Below, piece after piece: positions 8,882 to 16,044 of a DNA stretch of 64,000 bases. Source of the DNA: Paenibacillus antibioticophila (lineage in GTDB: Bacteria; Bacillota; Bacilli; Paenibacillales; Paenibacillaceae); the NCBI RefSeq assembly GCF_000455265.1, contig NZ_HG005139.1, forward strand, positions 2,573,480 to 2,637,479. Reading direction: 5' to 3'. Below the pieces are notes generated by a model. The model ran no database searches. It saw only the letters and a list, made by a program, of their open reading frames with translations, and had not been told where the DNA came from. Position numbers and translations under genes: made by a program. Numbering within the stretch: position 1 is the first letter of the stretch; the number at the start of each line of letters is the position of its first letter.

Positions 8882-9652
8882 TTATACCCTTATTACGCAG
8901 GCTCGTGAGCTCGGCATTATATGTGCCGAATGCATGATAGTAGCCCACATGCTCGAATCCCTTGACATGTACCACCGACTCGTTCTTCCGGCATTTGAGG
9001 TGCCGGATAACACCGATGCAATACAAACAGTAACTGCGAATCATTGCACCTTTCAGCGGATAGGTGCATGGACAACTACCCACACAAGGACTATCCCCGG
9101 CAGATTCTGCAAAATAGCAACAAAGTACCGTCTACGCACACACACCTCGCATCATGCAGATCTCACACTGCGCAAAGCTCCCAATAATGTACGGTGCTTT
9201 ACAGCATGACGACGATTGGCAGACCCCATGCATATACGGATCACACACATGCAGTGAAAAAAGTTACTCTAAATATAGGTGAAATGGTGGGAATGCGGAT
9301 ATAGTGAAATTTTTTCGCTTAAAGTTGACTAAAACGTGGATTTGGCTAGTTACTGGCGATCTAAGGTAAGTTTTTTCACTAAAATTGGGTTCGAGCGTCG
9401 AATGAAGAATTTAAGGTAAGAAATTTCACTGGAGCATGATGGAATGAGACAGGAAAAGCGGGATGGGTGAAGCTCGGAACAAGACTGGAATGCGTAGTCA
9501 AATAACGAAGTTCCGCGTTCTGCGTAAGGCCGAGGCAACGTGCGACTGGCCGTAACTTCAGGCGGCCAGCTTACTGTAATGCGACATGTGAGCGCAGGCA
9601 CGTGCAAACTGCACTGTAGTTGAACTTTAAAGGCGAAGTAATCAGGGCATAA

Positions 9653-9771
9653 GTATGAGGTGTGCTGTAGAAGCGTTAGCGGTCGCCTTTGTAAGCGGAT
9701 TTCCCCCCTGTGATAACTTGGTCCAATTAAAGAAATCCGCGAACAACAGCGATCGTAAGCATACCTCATAC
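9653..9771 (-). repeat. Terminal hairpin module 2 of repeat copy A
   Basis: Outer arms GTATGAGGTGTGCT (9653-9666) and AGCATACCTCATAC (9758-9771) pair with one G-U wobble. Inner arms are AAGCGGATTTC and GAAATCCGCG, and CAACAGCGATCGTA is conserved, so the module is reversed relative to module 1. Relative to the other modules the arms carry paired substitutions (TGAAGG/CCTTCA becomes ATGAGG/CCTCAT), so pairing is kept while sequence changes. Confidence 0.85.
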
Positions 9772-9874
9772 GTTGCCCATCCAACTCGCCATCTAATGTT
9801 CAACTGTTTTCTGCTGCTGCACATTTTGCCGCTTAAATGCCGTAGTCGGAATGCTTGTTGCAGTGCAGCCCTAA

Positions 9875-9920
9875 CAAAACAGGGCCTCCCGCCAGATCAA
9901 GTCTGTTGGGACAGCCCTTT
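9875..9920 (-). terminator. Terminator of the 9940-10353 gene
   Basis: On the minus strand AAGGGCTGTCCC pairs with GGGAGGCCCT across a ~17-base loop and is followed by GTTTTG. It lies about 20 bases beyond the stop codon of the membrane protein gene and just outside the repeat element. Confidence 0.65.
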
Positions 9921-9939
9921 CGCAGATCGACTATGCGGT

Positions 9940-10353
9940 TTACCGAGTGAACGGAATGAGTACGAAATAACTGAGCGTCGCTACAATACCTAGTCCCGCC
10001 GCCCATGCGCCTGAAGCCTTCCGGCCTTGGCTGTATGCGTAGAAGCCCAGTACGGCTGCAATGGGACCTAGAATTATGGACCACATAAACAAAGATGCGA
10101 TGCCCAGGCCTACGCCGATATAGCCCACTGTTTTCCCCGCTTCTCTTCCCTTAGCTCCTGCGTTATCCGGATTGATTTCCTGCCGTTCGGTCTCCGTAAA
10201 GGCCGTTCGGCTCGGAGCAAATTCGGCTGCATATTCCTCGTTGTGCTCCTCGTGCGGCATTCGTGGATAATCAGTACGGCTCTTTAATGAGTTATCCGAA
10301 CTGTTCGAATTATCAAACTTTCTGGAGTTATCATTCGGACCTAAGTTATCCAT
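9940..10353 (-). CDS. DUF4190-like small membrane protein
   Basis: ATG at 10353 (MDNLGPNDNSRK) is preferred to the GTG three codons upstream because AGGAGG lies eight bases before it. The 137-residue product has a long, acidic, Asn/Ser/Glu-rich cytoplasmic N-terminus of about 75 residues. Two membrane hairpin segments follow (GKTVGYIGVGLGIASLFMW, IILGPIAAVLGFYAY) and a last helix (GIVATLSYFVLIPFTR). The Gly-rich GIASL...LGPIAAVLGF pattern resembles DUF4190. No function is known. Confidence 0.72.
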   Translation of the reverse strand: MDNLGPNDNSRKFDNSNSSDNSLKSRTDYPRMPHEEHNEEYAAEFAPSRTAFTETERQEINPDNAGAKGREAGKTVGYIGVGLGIASLFMWSIILGPIAAVLGFYAYSQGRKASGAWAAGLGIVATLSYFVLIPFTR

Positions 10354-10399
10354 AACTGGCACCTCCTGTAGAATGGATCATGCACTTGCTTTTTGCAAA

Positions 10400-10624
10400 T
10401 TACGATTTAGGCTTAAAGGTGTGACAGCAAGTTGCTGATGAGGATTCGGCAATATCCTGATGCTCTGTATCGAACGATTCCCCTGCAAATTCCGCGTTGT
10501 AATCCCGGGAGGCATGAGTGTCAATGTCGATCATGATCATGTCCGCTTGGCATAAGTTTTTCTCACCCCAATACGTGCAGTTGGAGACGCTGCATTTTAC
10601 AATCGGCTTATCTTCTTTAGCCAT
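10400..10624 (-). CDS. DUF1540 domain-containing small protein
   Basis: The 74-residue product shows the DUF1540 cysteine layout: KCSVSNCTYWGEKNLCQAD near the N-terminus and ATCCHTF near the C-terminus, with an acidic middle (SFDTEHQDIAES). The regular cysteines suggest metal binding, but that is inference. ATG at 10624 follows GAGGTGATTATAA. It is upstream of, and in the same direction as, the DUF4190-like gene (46 bp gap), so the two are probably one operon. DUF1540 proteins are common in spore-formers; their role is unknown. Confidence 0.85.
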   Translation of the reverse strand: MAKEDKPIVKCSVSNCTYWGEKNLCQADMIMIDIDTHASRDYNAEFAGESFDTEHQDIAESSSATCCHTFKPKS

Positions 10625-10697
10625 TTATAATCACCTCAAGCTACATTTTTTCCGTCCCGCCGGTTTGATATGCGAAGCGGCTGCTGTTAAATGAATA

Positions 10698-10722
10698 CAA
10701 AAAAGATGCCTTTCGGCATCTC
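10698..10722 (-). terminator. Terminator-like hairpin upstream of the DUF1540 gene
   Basis: On the minus strand GAGATGCC-GAAA-GGCATC followed by TTTTTT is a compact textbook terminator with a GNRA tetraloop. No minus-strand gene ends nearby. The DUF1540 start lies 74 bases downstream of it, so it may be a leader attenuator or a guard against read-through from rnpB. Confidence 0.7.
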
Positions 10723-10788
10723 AGAATAAAATCTTCCGGTTTTCCTCATTCTAAGCCTGTTCAGACTAGTCTTGAGGAGGCCTTACCT

Positions 10789-12696
10789 ATGAAGCGGAAA
10801 AGCTGGGCTCTGCTAGCGCTATTAGCCGCCGGAGTCATTGTCTTGTATACATTTGCATCTGATCCACAGCAGAATTCACATTCGAATAACGCCTCACGAC
10901 CCGAAACCGCATCAACAACCGGGCCAAAGAAGCTTGGGAATCATCAGGAACACAAGCTGAAACAAATGATGAAGCAGCGTGACATGACAGCTACCGAGCG
11001 CTTGGCGCGTCTGGATGCAAAACGGCATGTCCGGCAGTTGGCTGAACAATATGCTGCAGTCCGTAAGAGCGGCGAAACACCTTCCTATGCCCGGGAGCTG
11101 CAGAAGGATCACGGTCAATTCTTGTCGATCATCTGGGTAAAGGACGGCCAGGAGCGGGAAACAAAGGCCGCTTCCTATAAGCTTGATCAGAAGGAGCAGA
11201 AGCAACTGCGAGGCTATCTTCAGTATGCCCGAAAGGCTCTCCAGCGGAAGCAATCCTACGAATCGCCTTCATTCCCTCAGGATCAACCCAAGTATTATGT
11301 TGTTGCCGAGCCGTCCGGTCAAGGACAGTCCGGTATGATTGCTGTTATGGACATGGGGATCCTGAAACGGGTGGAAGAGCATCAAGACAAAAACCTGCGG
11401 CTGATTCCATATCCCAAGGAAGGGAAGTACAAGGTGGAATCCATACATGCCGATACACTCAAGGATATGACCGTCAAGACAGGCCATGACAACGAAAAGG
11501 CAAGCCACTATTACGAAAATGAAATCGTTGTGACCTTTGCGGAGCCACCCTCAACAGAAGAGTTGAGTAGAATGACCCAAGAACTGCAATGCGGCCAACC
11601 AAAGCGGATTGCCAACACCTACATTTTTCGTTCTGAAACGATGGATATGAAGCAGTTGAAACACTATTTCCAGACGAAATGGAAGCCGAATTATGTGGAG
11701 CCCCATTACTTGTACATGACAAATGACAACTTGAGCATGAATCTGACTGATGAATCCCCGGTAATTCCGAATGATTTATTATTCTCTGAATATCAATGGA
11801 ATCTTCCGGTTATAGAGACTAATCGAGCCTGGAAACTGTCCAAGGGGAGCGATGATGTCATTGTTGCCGTGGTCGATACCGGAGTGGACCTGAAGCATCC
11901 CGATTTGAACGGGCGCTTGCTGGAAGGCTATAACGCCATCGAGCAGGAGGAGGAGCCCTATGACGATGTTGGCCATGGCACGCACGTCGCCGGAATTATC
12001 GCAGCGAATGTCAATAACAATGAGGGCATTGCCGGCATGATGTGGGGAGGCAAGATCTTGCCTGTAAAAGCGCTCGACAATACTGGCGCCGGAACATCCT
12101 ACTCTGTGGCTGAGGGCATTATCTGGGCTACCGACCATGGAGCCAAGGTAATCAATCTCAGTCTAGGGAATTATGCGGATGCCCAATTTCTGCATGAAGC
12201 AGTCAAGTACGCCTTTGACCGGGATGTAGTCCTGATTGCCGCTACCGGAAACGACAACACCGAGCGGGCCGGCTACCCAGCGGCTTATCCGGAAGTATTG
12301 GCAGTATCTGCTACAGACTTTCAGCTCCAGCGCGCTTCGTTCTCCAATTACGGCGATTATGTTGACGTCATGGCTCCCGGCGAGAGCATTGCCAGCACTT
12401 ACCCGGACAATCAGTATGCCGCTTTGTCCGGTACCTCCATGGCCTGTCCGCATGTCACCGCATTGGCCGCCCTGATCCGCTCCGTCAACCCCGATCTGCG
12501 AAATACCGAGGTGATGGATCTGATCCGCAGCAATGTGATCGATCTCGGCCCGACAGGACGCGACAAGGATTACGGCTATGGACAGATCGATGTCTATGCC
12601 GCACTGTCCGCTGCAGGAGCAGGGGATTCAGCGCTGCAGCTCTGGCCGCAGGCTGTTCAGCGCAAGATTAACCAGATTCTGGACAAACACAAATAA
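10789..12696 (+). CDS. Exported S8 (subtilisin family) serine peptidase with long prodomain
   Basis: A signal peptide or anchor (MKRKSWALLALLAAGVIVLYTF) is followed by a polar linker and a long propeptide. The catalytic domain holds Asp363 in VVAVVDTGVDLKHPDL, His396 in GHGTHVAG, Asn488 (oxyanion) in AATGND and Ser550 in LSGTSMACPH. The prodomain of over 300 residues is longer than in classical subtilisins. Its last part (about 240-312, ENEIVVTFAE ... YVEPHYLY) resembles the I9/fervidolysin-type inhibitor fold. ATG at 10789 lies behind GAGGAGG. It stands alone on the plus strand among minus-strand genes. The substrate is unknown; a scavenging or sporulation-related protease is possible. Confidence 0.93.
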   Translation: MKRKSWALLALLAAGVIVLYTFASDPQQNSHSNNASRPETASTTGPKKLGNHQEHKLKQMMKQRDMTATERLARLDAKRHVRQLAEQYAAVRKSGETPSYARELQKDHGQFLSIIWVKDGQERETKAASYKLDQKEQKQLRGYLQYARKALQRKQSYESPSFPQDQPKYYVVAEPSGQGQSGMIAVMDMGILKRVEEHQDKNLRLIPYPKEGKYKVESIHADTLKDMTVKTGHDNEKASHYYENEIVVTFAEPPSTEELSRMTQELQCGQPKRIANTYIFRSETMDMKQLKHYFQTKWKPNYVEPHYLYMTNDNLSMNLTDESPVIPNDLLFSEYQWNLPVIETNRAWKLSKGSDDVIVAVVDTGVDLKHPDLNGRLLEGYNAIEQEEEPYDDVGHGTHVAGIIAANVNNNEGIAGMMWGGKILPVKALDNTGAGTSYSVAEGIIWATDHGAKVINLSLGNYADAQFLHEAVKYAFDRDVVLIAATGNDNTERAGYPAAYPEVLAVSATDFQLQRASFSNYGDYVDVMAPGESIASTYPDNQYAALSGTSMACPHVTALAALIRSVNPDLRNTEVMDLIRSNVIDLGPTGRDKDYGYGQIDVYAALSAAGAGDSALQLWPQAVQRKINQILDKHK

Positions 12697-12705
12697 TCTG
12701 CTGAA

Positions 12706-12760
12706 GAAAAAGAGGCTATTCCGTCGGATTCAGGATCTCTCGGGAATAGCCTCATTTCAT
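12706..12760. terminator. Shared bidirectional terminator of the S8 peptidase gene and rnpB
   Basis: GAGGCTATTCC and GGAATAGCCTC form an 11-bp stem around a ~20-base loop. On the minus strand the stem is followed by TTTTTC (end of rnpB). On the plus strand it is followed by ATTTCATT (end of the peptidase gene). The two transcription units converge here. Confidence 0.8.
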
Positions 12761-12799
12761 TCATAAAAAATCATTAATGATATAGGTGGTTGCAGTGAA

Positions 12800-13215
12800 G
12801 AAAGTTTGCCGTAAGCCGGGTTCTGTACTCTTGGCGGTAATCACGGGAACAACCCTCCCGCTTGGAGTGACAATCATCTATCTAGGCCGTACATTACTGG
12901 ACGGCTCCAGCGACCAACCCGGACGCGCCTCGGGCAAAGGCTGCTTCACGAAGGAAGCTGCGTCCCATTAGGTCTTGCTCCAGATGGGGTTTACCAGGAA
13001 CGAAGTCACCAGCGTTCCTCGGGGTCTCTTACACCTCGGTTCCATCCTTGCCTGATCCGCAATTGCTTGCGGCCATCGGCGGTCCATTTCTGTGGCACTA
13101 TCCTTCGGCTCGCGCCGACTGGACGTTATCCAGCACCCTGCCCTATGGAGCCCGGACTTTCCTCCCGCGGCAACAAGGCCGCCGGCGATTGTCTGTCAAA
13201 CTTTCAATAGCAACA
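12800..13215 (-). ncRNA. rnpB: RNase P RNA (rnpB), apparently ancestral A type
   Basis: On the minus strand the universal blocks are present in order: GAGGAAAGTCCGGGCTCC, AGGGCAGGGTGCTGGATAA, AGTGCCACAGAAA, ACCGCCGATGG, GGTAAACCCCATC, GGAGCAAGACC, GCCTAGATAGATGAT and the 3' ACAGAACCCGGCTTA. The ends GAAAGTTTG and CAAACTTTC pair as P1. Several blocks, notably the P4 neighbourhood and the ACAGAACCCGG end, match the E. coli-like A architecture better than the B architecture of Bacillus. The RNA makes the catalytic subunit of RNase P, which matures tRNA 5' ends. The 5' end is placed from the promoter and is good to a few bases. Confidence 0.93.
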
Positions 13216-13221
13216 CATGTT

Positions 13222-13250
13222 AGTATACAGGCATCTCCCCGAGATCACAA
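13222..13250 (-). promoter_or_regulatory. Promoter of rnpB (SigA type)
   Basis: Minus-strand TTGTGA (13245-13250) and TATACT (13222-13227) are separated by exactly 17 bases and lie just upstream of the expected 5' end of RNase P RNA. Confidence 0.75.
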
Positions 13251-13280
13251 GTATGAAACTGCAGGAAAAAGTCGTAATGA

Positions 13281-14396
13281 TTAAATAAAGCGGAAGGGCT
13301 CCGTATCTATGCCGGAAGCAAATACCTTTGTCTCGTACTTCCCCTCTCTCAGCTTTTGCTCAAGCCATTCCGCCACCTTGGCCTTCATAATCTTCTCGGC
13401 ATTATGACCTGGGTCGATCAAAGCGATCCCCGCCATCTGGGCATCCTGTGCCGTATGGTAATCAATATCTCCCGTCACCAGCACATCCGCCCCTCGGAAC
13501 ATCGACGCTTTCCAGTACTTCCCTCCAGAGCCTCCGACTACTGCGGCTTTACGGAGCGGACGATTCAGATCACCGACAACACGAACGAAAGGCACGTCCA
13601 GCTTCTCTTTGACTCGTTCTACGAATTCACCAAGAGTGGCCGGTTCACGCAGCTTCCCCACACGTCCAAGTCCAAAGGTTCTTCCCTTCAAATCCATCGG
13701 GTATAGGTCATAAGCAACCTCTTCATAGGGATGGCTTTTGAGCATGGCTTGAATCACTCTTTTTTGCAGGCTCTCGGGAACAATCGTCTCAATCCTCATT
13801 TCCTCTACGGTCTCCAGCTTGCCTGGAGTTCCAATGTAGGGATCTGTCTCCGCACCGGGAATAAAGGTTCCCTGATCTTCCGTATTGAAGCTGCAATGGC
13901 TGTATTGCCCGATGGCTCCGGCTCCCGCATTGAGAATGGCCTCCAGCACCTGACGGTGATGGTCTTTCGGAACGAACACGACCAGCTTATGCAGCCGGTC
14001 CGTATGGATATCCTCCAGAGCTTCGCCAGGCTCAATCCCCAACGCCTCAGCCATCCAGTCATTCATTCCTCCGTCTGTAACATCAAGATTTGTATGAGCG
14101 ATATAGACAGCAATATCATGCTTGATCAGCTTCTCATACACCTTGCCCATCGGCGTATCGGTTTGCAACTGCGCAAGGGGACGGAAAATGATCGCATGGT
14201 GCGCTACAATCAAATCAGCACCCAGCTTGATTGCCTCATCTACTACTGCCTCATTCACATCCAATGCAGTCAGCACACATTTGATATCCTTTTGCAGGCT
14301 GCCAAGCTGGAGACCGATTTTGTCGCCCTCCATCGCAACATGCTTAGGAGACAATTGCTCCATATACTGAATTACTGTTTGTCCTTTTGCAAGCAT
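13281..14396 (-). CDS. yqfO: Nif3-like dinuclear metal center protein (YqfO)
   Basis: The 371-residue protein has the two halves of the Nif3 fold (VAHHAIIFRPL near residue 65 and the C-terminal GHNAE motif that supplies metal ligands). About 110 residues of a CutA/PII-like domain are inserted between them (VVFVPKDHHRQVLEAI ... CSFNTEDQGTF ... PYEEVAYDLYPM), the typical YqfO-type architecture. The family has been annotated as GTP cyclohydrolase I type 2, but its true activity is uncertain. ATG at 14396 lies behind GGAGG and inside the end of trmK (25-bp overlap), so translation is coupled. The trmK-yqfO pair downstream of sigA is as in B. subtilis. Confidence 0.93.
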   Translation of the reverse strand: MLAKGQTVIQYMEQLSPKHVAMEGDKIGLQLGSLQKDIKCVLTALDVNEAVVDEAIKLGADLIVAHHAIIFRPLAQLQTDTPMGKVYEKLIKHDIAVYIAHTNLDVTDGGMNDWMAEALGIEPGEALEDIHTDRLHKLVVFVPKDHHRQVLEAILNAGAGAIGQYSHCSFNTEDQGTFIPGAETDPYIGTPGKLETVEEMRIETIVPESLQKRVIQAMLKSHPYEEVAYDLYPMDLKGRTFGLGRVGKLREPATLGEFVERVKEKLDVPFVRVVGDLNRPLRKAAVVGGSGGKYWKASMFRGADVLVTGDIDYHTAQDAQMAGIALIDPGHNAEKIMKAKVAEWLEQKLREGKYETKVFASGIDTEPFRFI

Positions 14397-15133
14397 TCCA
14401 TTACCTCCTTCAACTGCCGAGCCAGTTCTGCCAGTTCCTGCTCCTTGATCCTCGACGCCTCATGCGAGGAGGAGGCCACAGAGCTGCGAATCCGCTCCAG
14501 CTGTTTGATTTCTCCGTGCCACTTTTCAAACCAGACTGCATTCGGCTCCTTAATTAACCAAGGACCGAGCAATAGCAGCAGTTCCTCCGTTAGCTTCATT
14601 TCACTGCCAGGCAGTGCTCGGGGCGCATACAGCTGGGCATTAAAACCTGTGCTGTCAGGAAGACGTCTTGCCGTCAGAATTTCATAAATCTTGCCGTCCT
14701 CCTCCAGAATGCTCTCTTCGGTTAAAGCCCATTCATGACGAAGCAGCCAGCGCCGAACCAAATCTTCGCCTACATTCGGCTGAAGCACAAGGGTATGGAC
14801 CCCTGCAAGCTTCTCCTGACCGGCTTCTAGAATGGAAGCGATTAATGCTCCTCCCATGCCTGCGATCGTAATTGTGTCCACCTCTCCAGGACTGACAACC
14901 GCTAGCCCGTCTCCTTTTCGTACAGCAATGGAAGAGGTTAAGCCCGCTTGAGCTACCTGCTGCTGCGCCGCCTTCAACGGCCCCTCATTCACCTCACCGG
15001 CAACAGCGCTCAAGGCAAGCCCATTCTTCACAGCATACACCGGAAGAAGCGCATGATCCGAGCCAATATCGGCCAATTTACAGCCCATTGGCAGCCGTTC
15101 CGCAATCTGTATCAACCTTGCTGATAATTTCAT
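14372..15133 (-). CDS. trmK: tRNA (adenine(22)-N(1))-methyltransferase TrmK
   Basis: A class I SAM-dependent methyltransferase of 253 residues: MKLSARLIQIAERLP, SAM-binding LADIGSDHALLPVY, EVNEGPLKAAQ, then ITIAGMGGALIASILE and LVLQPNVGEDLVRRW. These are hallmarks of TrmK (YqfN), which methylates A22 of tRNA. The C-terminal coiled region (EQELAELARQLKEVMECL) is also typical. I start it at ATG 15133, which forms an ATGA overlap with the stop of the upstream membrane-protein gene; the frame continues upstream without any family similarity. Overlap on both sides implies one operon with yqfO. Confidence 0.93.
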   Translation of the reverse strand: MKLSARLIQIAERLPMGCKLADIGSDHALLPVYAVKNGLALSAVAGEVNEGPLKAAQQQVAQAGLTSSIAVRKGDGLAVVSPGEVDTITIAGMGGALIASILEAGQEKLAGVHTLVLQPNVGEDLVRRWLLRHEWALTEESILEEDGKIYEILTARRLPDSTGFNAQLYAPRALPGSEMKLTEELLLLLGPWLIKEPNAVWFEKWHGEIKQLERIRSSVASSSHEASRIKEQELAELARQLKEVMECLQKDKQ

Positions 15134-15960
15134 GAAGAAATCCACACCACCCATTTTTTTCGTAATCCAAACAAAACGCCCAGGGCCAGCACAATCTTTA
15201 ATAAAAGAAATAGCTCCATTCCTTGAACCGGTTGCTGCCGAAGCAGGAAATAATCCGCCTCCGGCATGAACCAAAGGGTCACCGACAGGGCGAAAAGCAC
15301 TCTGGACACCATAACCAAGCGCTGATGAACAAGCCAGACCAACCAGAAGATAATGATGCTGACCGGAAGCCAGACGACCTGTAACCAGATCCATGAATAC
15401 TCAGGGTGCAAATAATCAAATATAAAAGCGTAGACAAGTATGAAGGCCGCAAAACCGCAATACATCAGAATTCCGATCTTTAGTATAGTTCCTGCGCATA
15501 GCCAGACCAGACCACAGCCGGCAATCAAGGCCATAAAGGCGAGACCGCTGCTCCACCCCTGCAGGAGAAGAATCCAGCTTCCGAGGCCAAGCAGGATAAT
15601 GCTCCCCGCACCGGCTGTCACCAACGAGAACAGATCTCTCTGCTCACGATAATATCCAGAGATGACGTAACAGATAGCCGGAACCAGCAACGTAATTCCG
15701 ATTTGCAATGGCCAGGCAAAAAGGCTAAAATAAAAAGAAATAAAGAAAAAGAAGGAAATAATTCCAAAAGAAAGTAACCAAGCCTTCCAGCTGCCTTGAC
15801 TGAACGAGCCCAACGAGAGCATCGGACGGGCAGCAGTTGGCGACTCGTCATGATCCCGATACAAGTTCTCTAGAAAGTCGCAACACTGCTCGGGCAGCAA
15901 CCGGCTTCGCCGCCAATGAGCGATTTCTCGGAGAATGATGTCTCTTTTATCCGGATTCAC
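15130..15960 (-). CDS. Multi-pass membrane protein of unknown function between sigA and trmK
   Basis: The 276-residue protein starts with a soluble ~60-residue region (DIILREIAHWRRSRLLPEQ, CCDFLENLY). About eight or nine hydrophobic helices follow and fill the rest. The N-terminal helix-rich segment is reminiscent of DUF2157-type membrane proteins, but the match is not firm. The start is GTG at 15960 behind AAGGAAGG; its stop overlaps the trmK ATG by four bases. In B. subtilis this slot between sigA and yqfN holds cccA (cytochrome c550). No haem motif is present here, so it is a different gene. Function unknown. Confidence 0.75.
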   Translation of the reverse strand: MNPDKRDIILREIAHWRRSRLLPEQCCDFLENLYRDHDESPTAARPMLSLGSFSQGSWKAWLLSFGIISFFFFISFYFSLFAWPLQIGITLLVPAICYVISGYYREQRDLFSLVTAGAGSIILLGLGSWILLLQGWSSGLAFMALIAGCGLVWLCAGTILKIGILMYCGFAAFILVYAFIFDYLHPEYSWIWLQVVWLPVSIIIFWLVWLVHQRLVMVSRVLFALSVTLWFMPEADYFLLRQQPVQGMELFLLLKIVLALGVLFGLRKKWVVWISS

Positions 15961-15995
15961 ATTATAACCTTCCTTCTGAGAGAGTTACTTTCATC

Positions 15996-16033
15996 AAAAA
16001 AAAGACCTTGCTGCTCTGATCAGCAGAAGGTCG
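15996..16033 (-). terminator. Terminator of the dnaG-sigA operon
   Basis: On the minus strand GACCTTCTGCTG and AGCAGCAAGGTC form a strong stem with loop ATCAG, followed by eight Ts. It lies between the sigA stop and the downstream membrane-protein gene. Confidence 0.92.
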
Positions 16034-16044
16034 GGTGCCTTGGA

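Larger units (their letters stand above)
8710..9836 (+). repeat. Large non-coding repeat element, copy A (hairpin-bounded)
   Basis: The 1343-bp gap 8597-9939 holds no credible gene. Most of it aligns by eye, with scattered substitutions, to the reverse complement of 40185-41514. Matching landmarks are GTGCGCAGCAGTATAAAAC at the left end, GCGTTCCGGGGGTAACGTG, GTGCCGAATGCA, CAATACAAACAGTAACTGCG, CTCGCATCATGCAGATCTC and ACAGCATGACGACG. The right end is TGCTGCACATTTTGCCGC. The element is bounded by two facing ~118-nt hairpin modules (8765-8881 and 9653-9771). Its core has four copies of AGTGAAAwwwCTTACCTTAA-like sequence at 9253, 9303 (forward), 9362 and 9411 (reverse). Open frames inside it have no ribosome sites and no recognisable domains. 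Confidence 0.85.

Noticed and set aside
8778-9083. A 101-codon minus-strand frame inside repeat copy A
   Set aside because: It spans a hairpin module and core repeat, has no ribosome site or recognisable domain, and the matching region of copy B does not keep the frame.
8710-9836. Reading the large repeat as an insertion sequence
   Set aside because: No transposase frame, intact or broken, can be seen in either copy, so I report it as a non-coding repeat with long inverted ends and leave mobility open.
9350-9993. Overlapping open frames on both strands (144, 60 and 112 codons) at the end of repeat copy A
   Set aside because: All cross the repeat module and lack initiation signals; they are chance frames in a non-coding repeat.
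12578-12766. Small plus-strand frames over the S8 peptidase end and across rnpB (12786-13284)
   Set aside because: They lie in another frame of the peptidase gene or on the antisense strand of RNase P RNA.
14468-14687. A long plus-strand frame (13731-14687) opposite yqfO and trmK
   Set aside because: It runs antisense to two clearly conserved overlapping genes and resembles no family.
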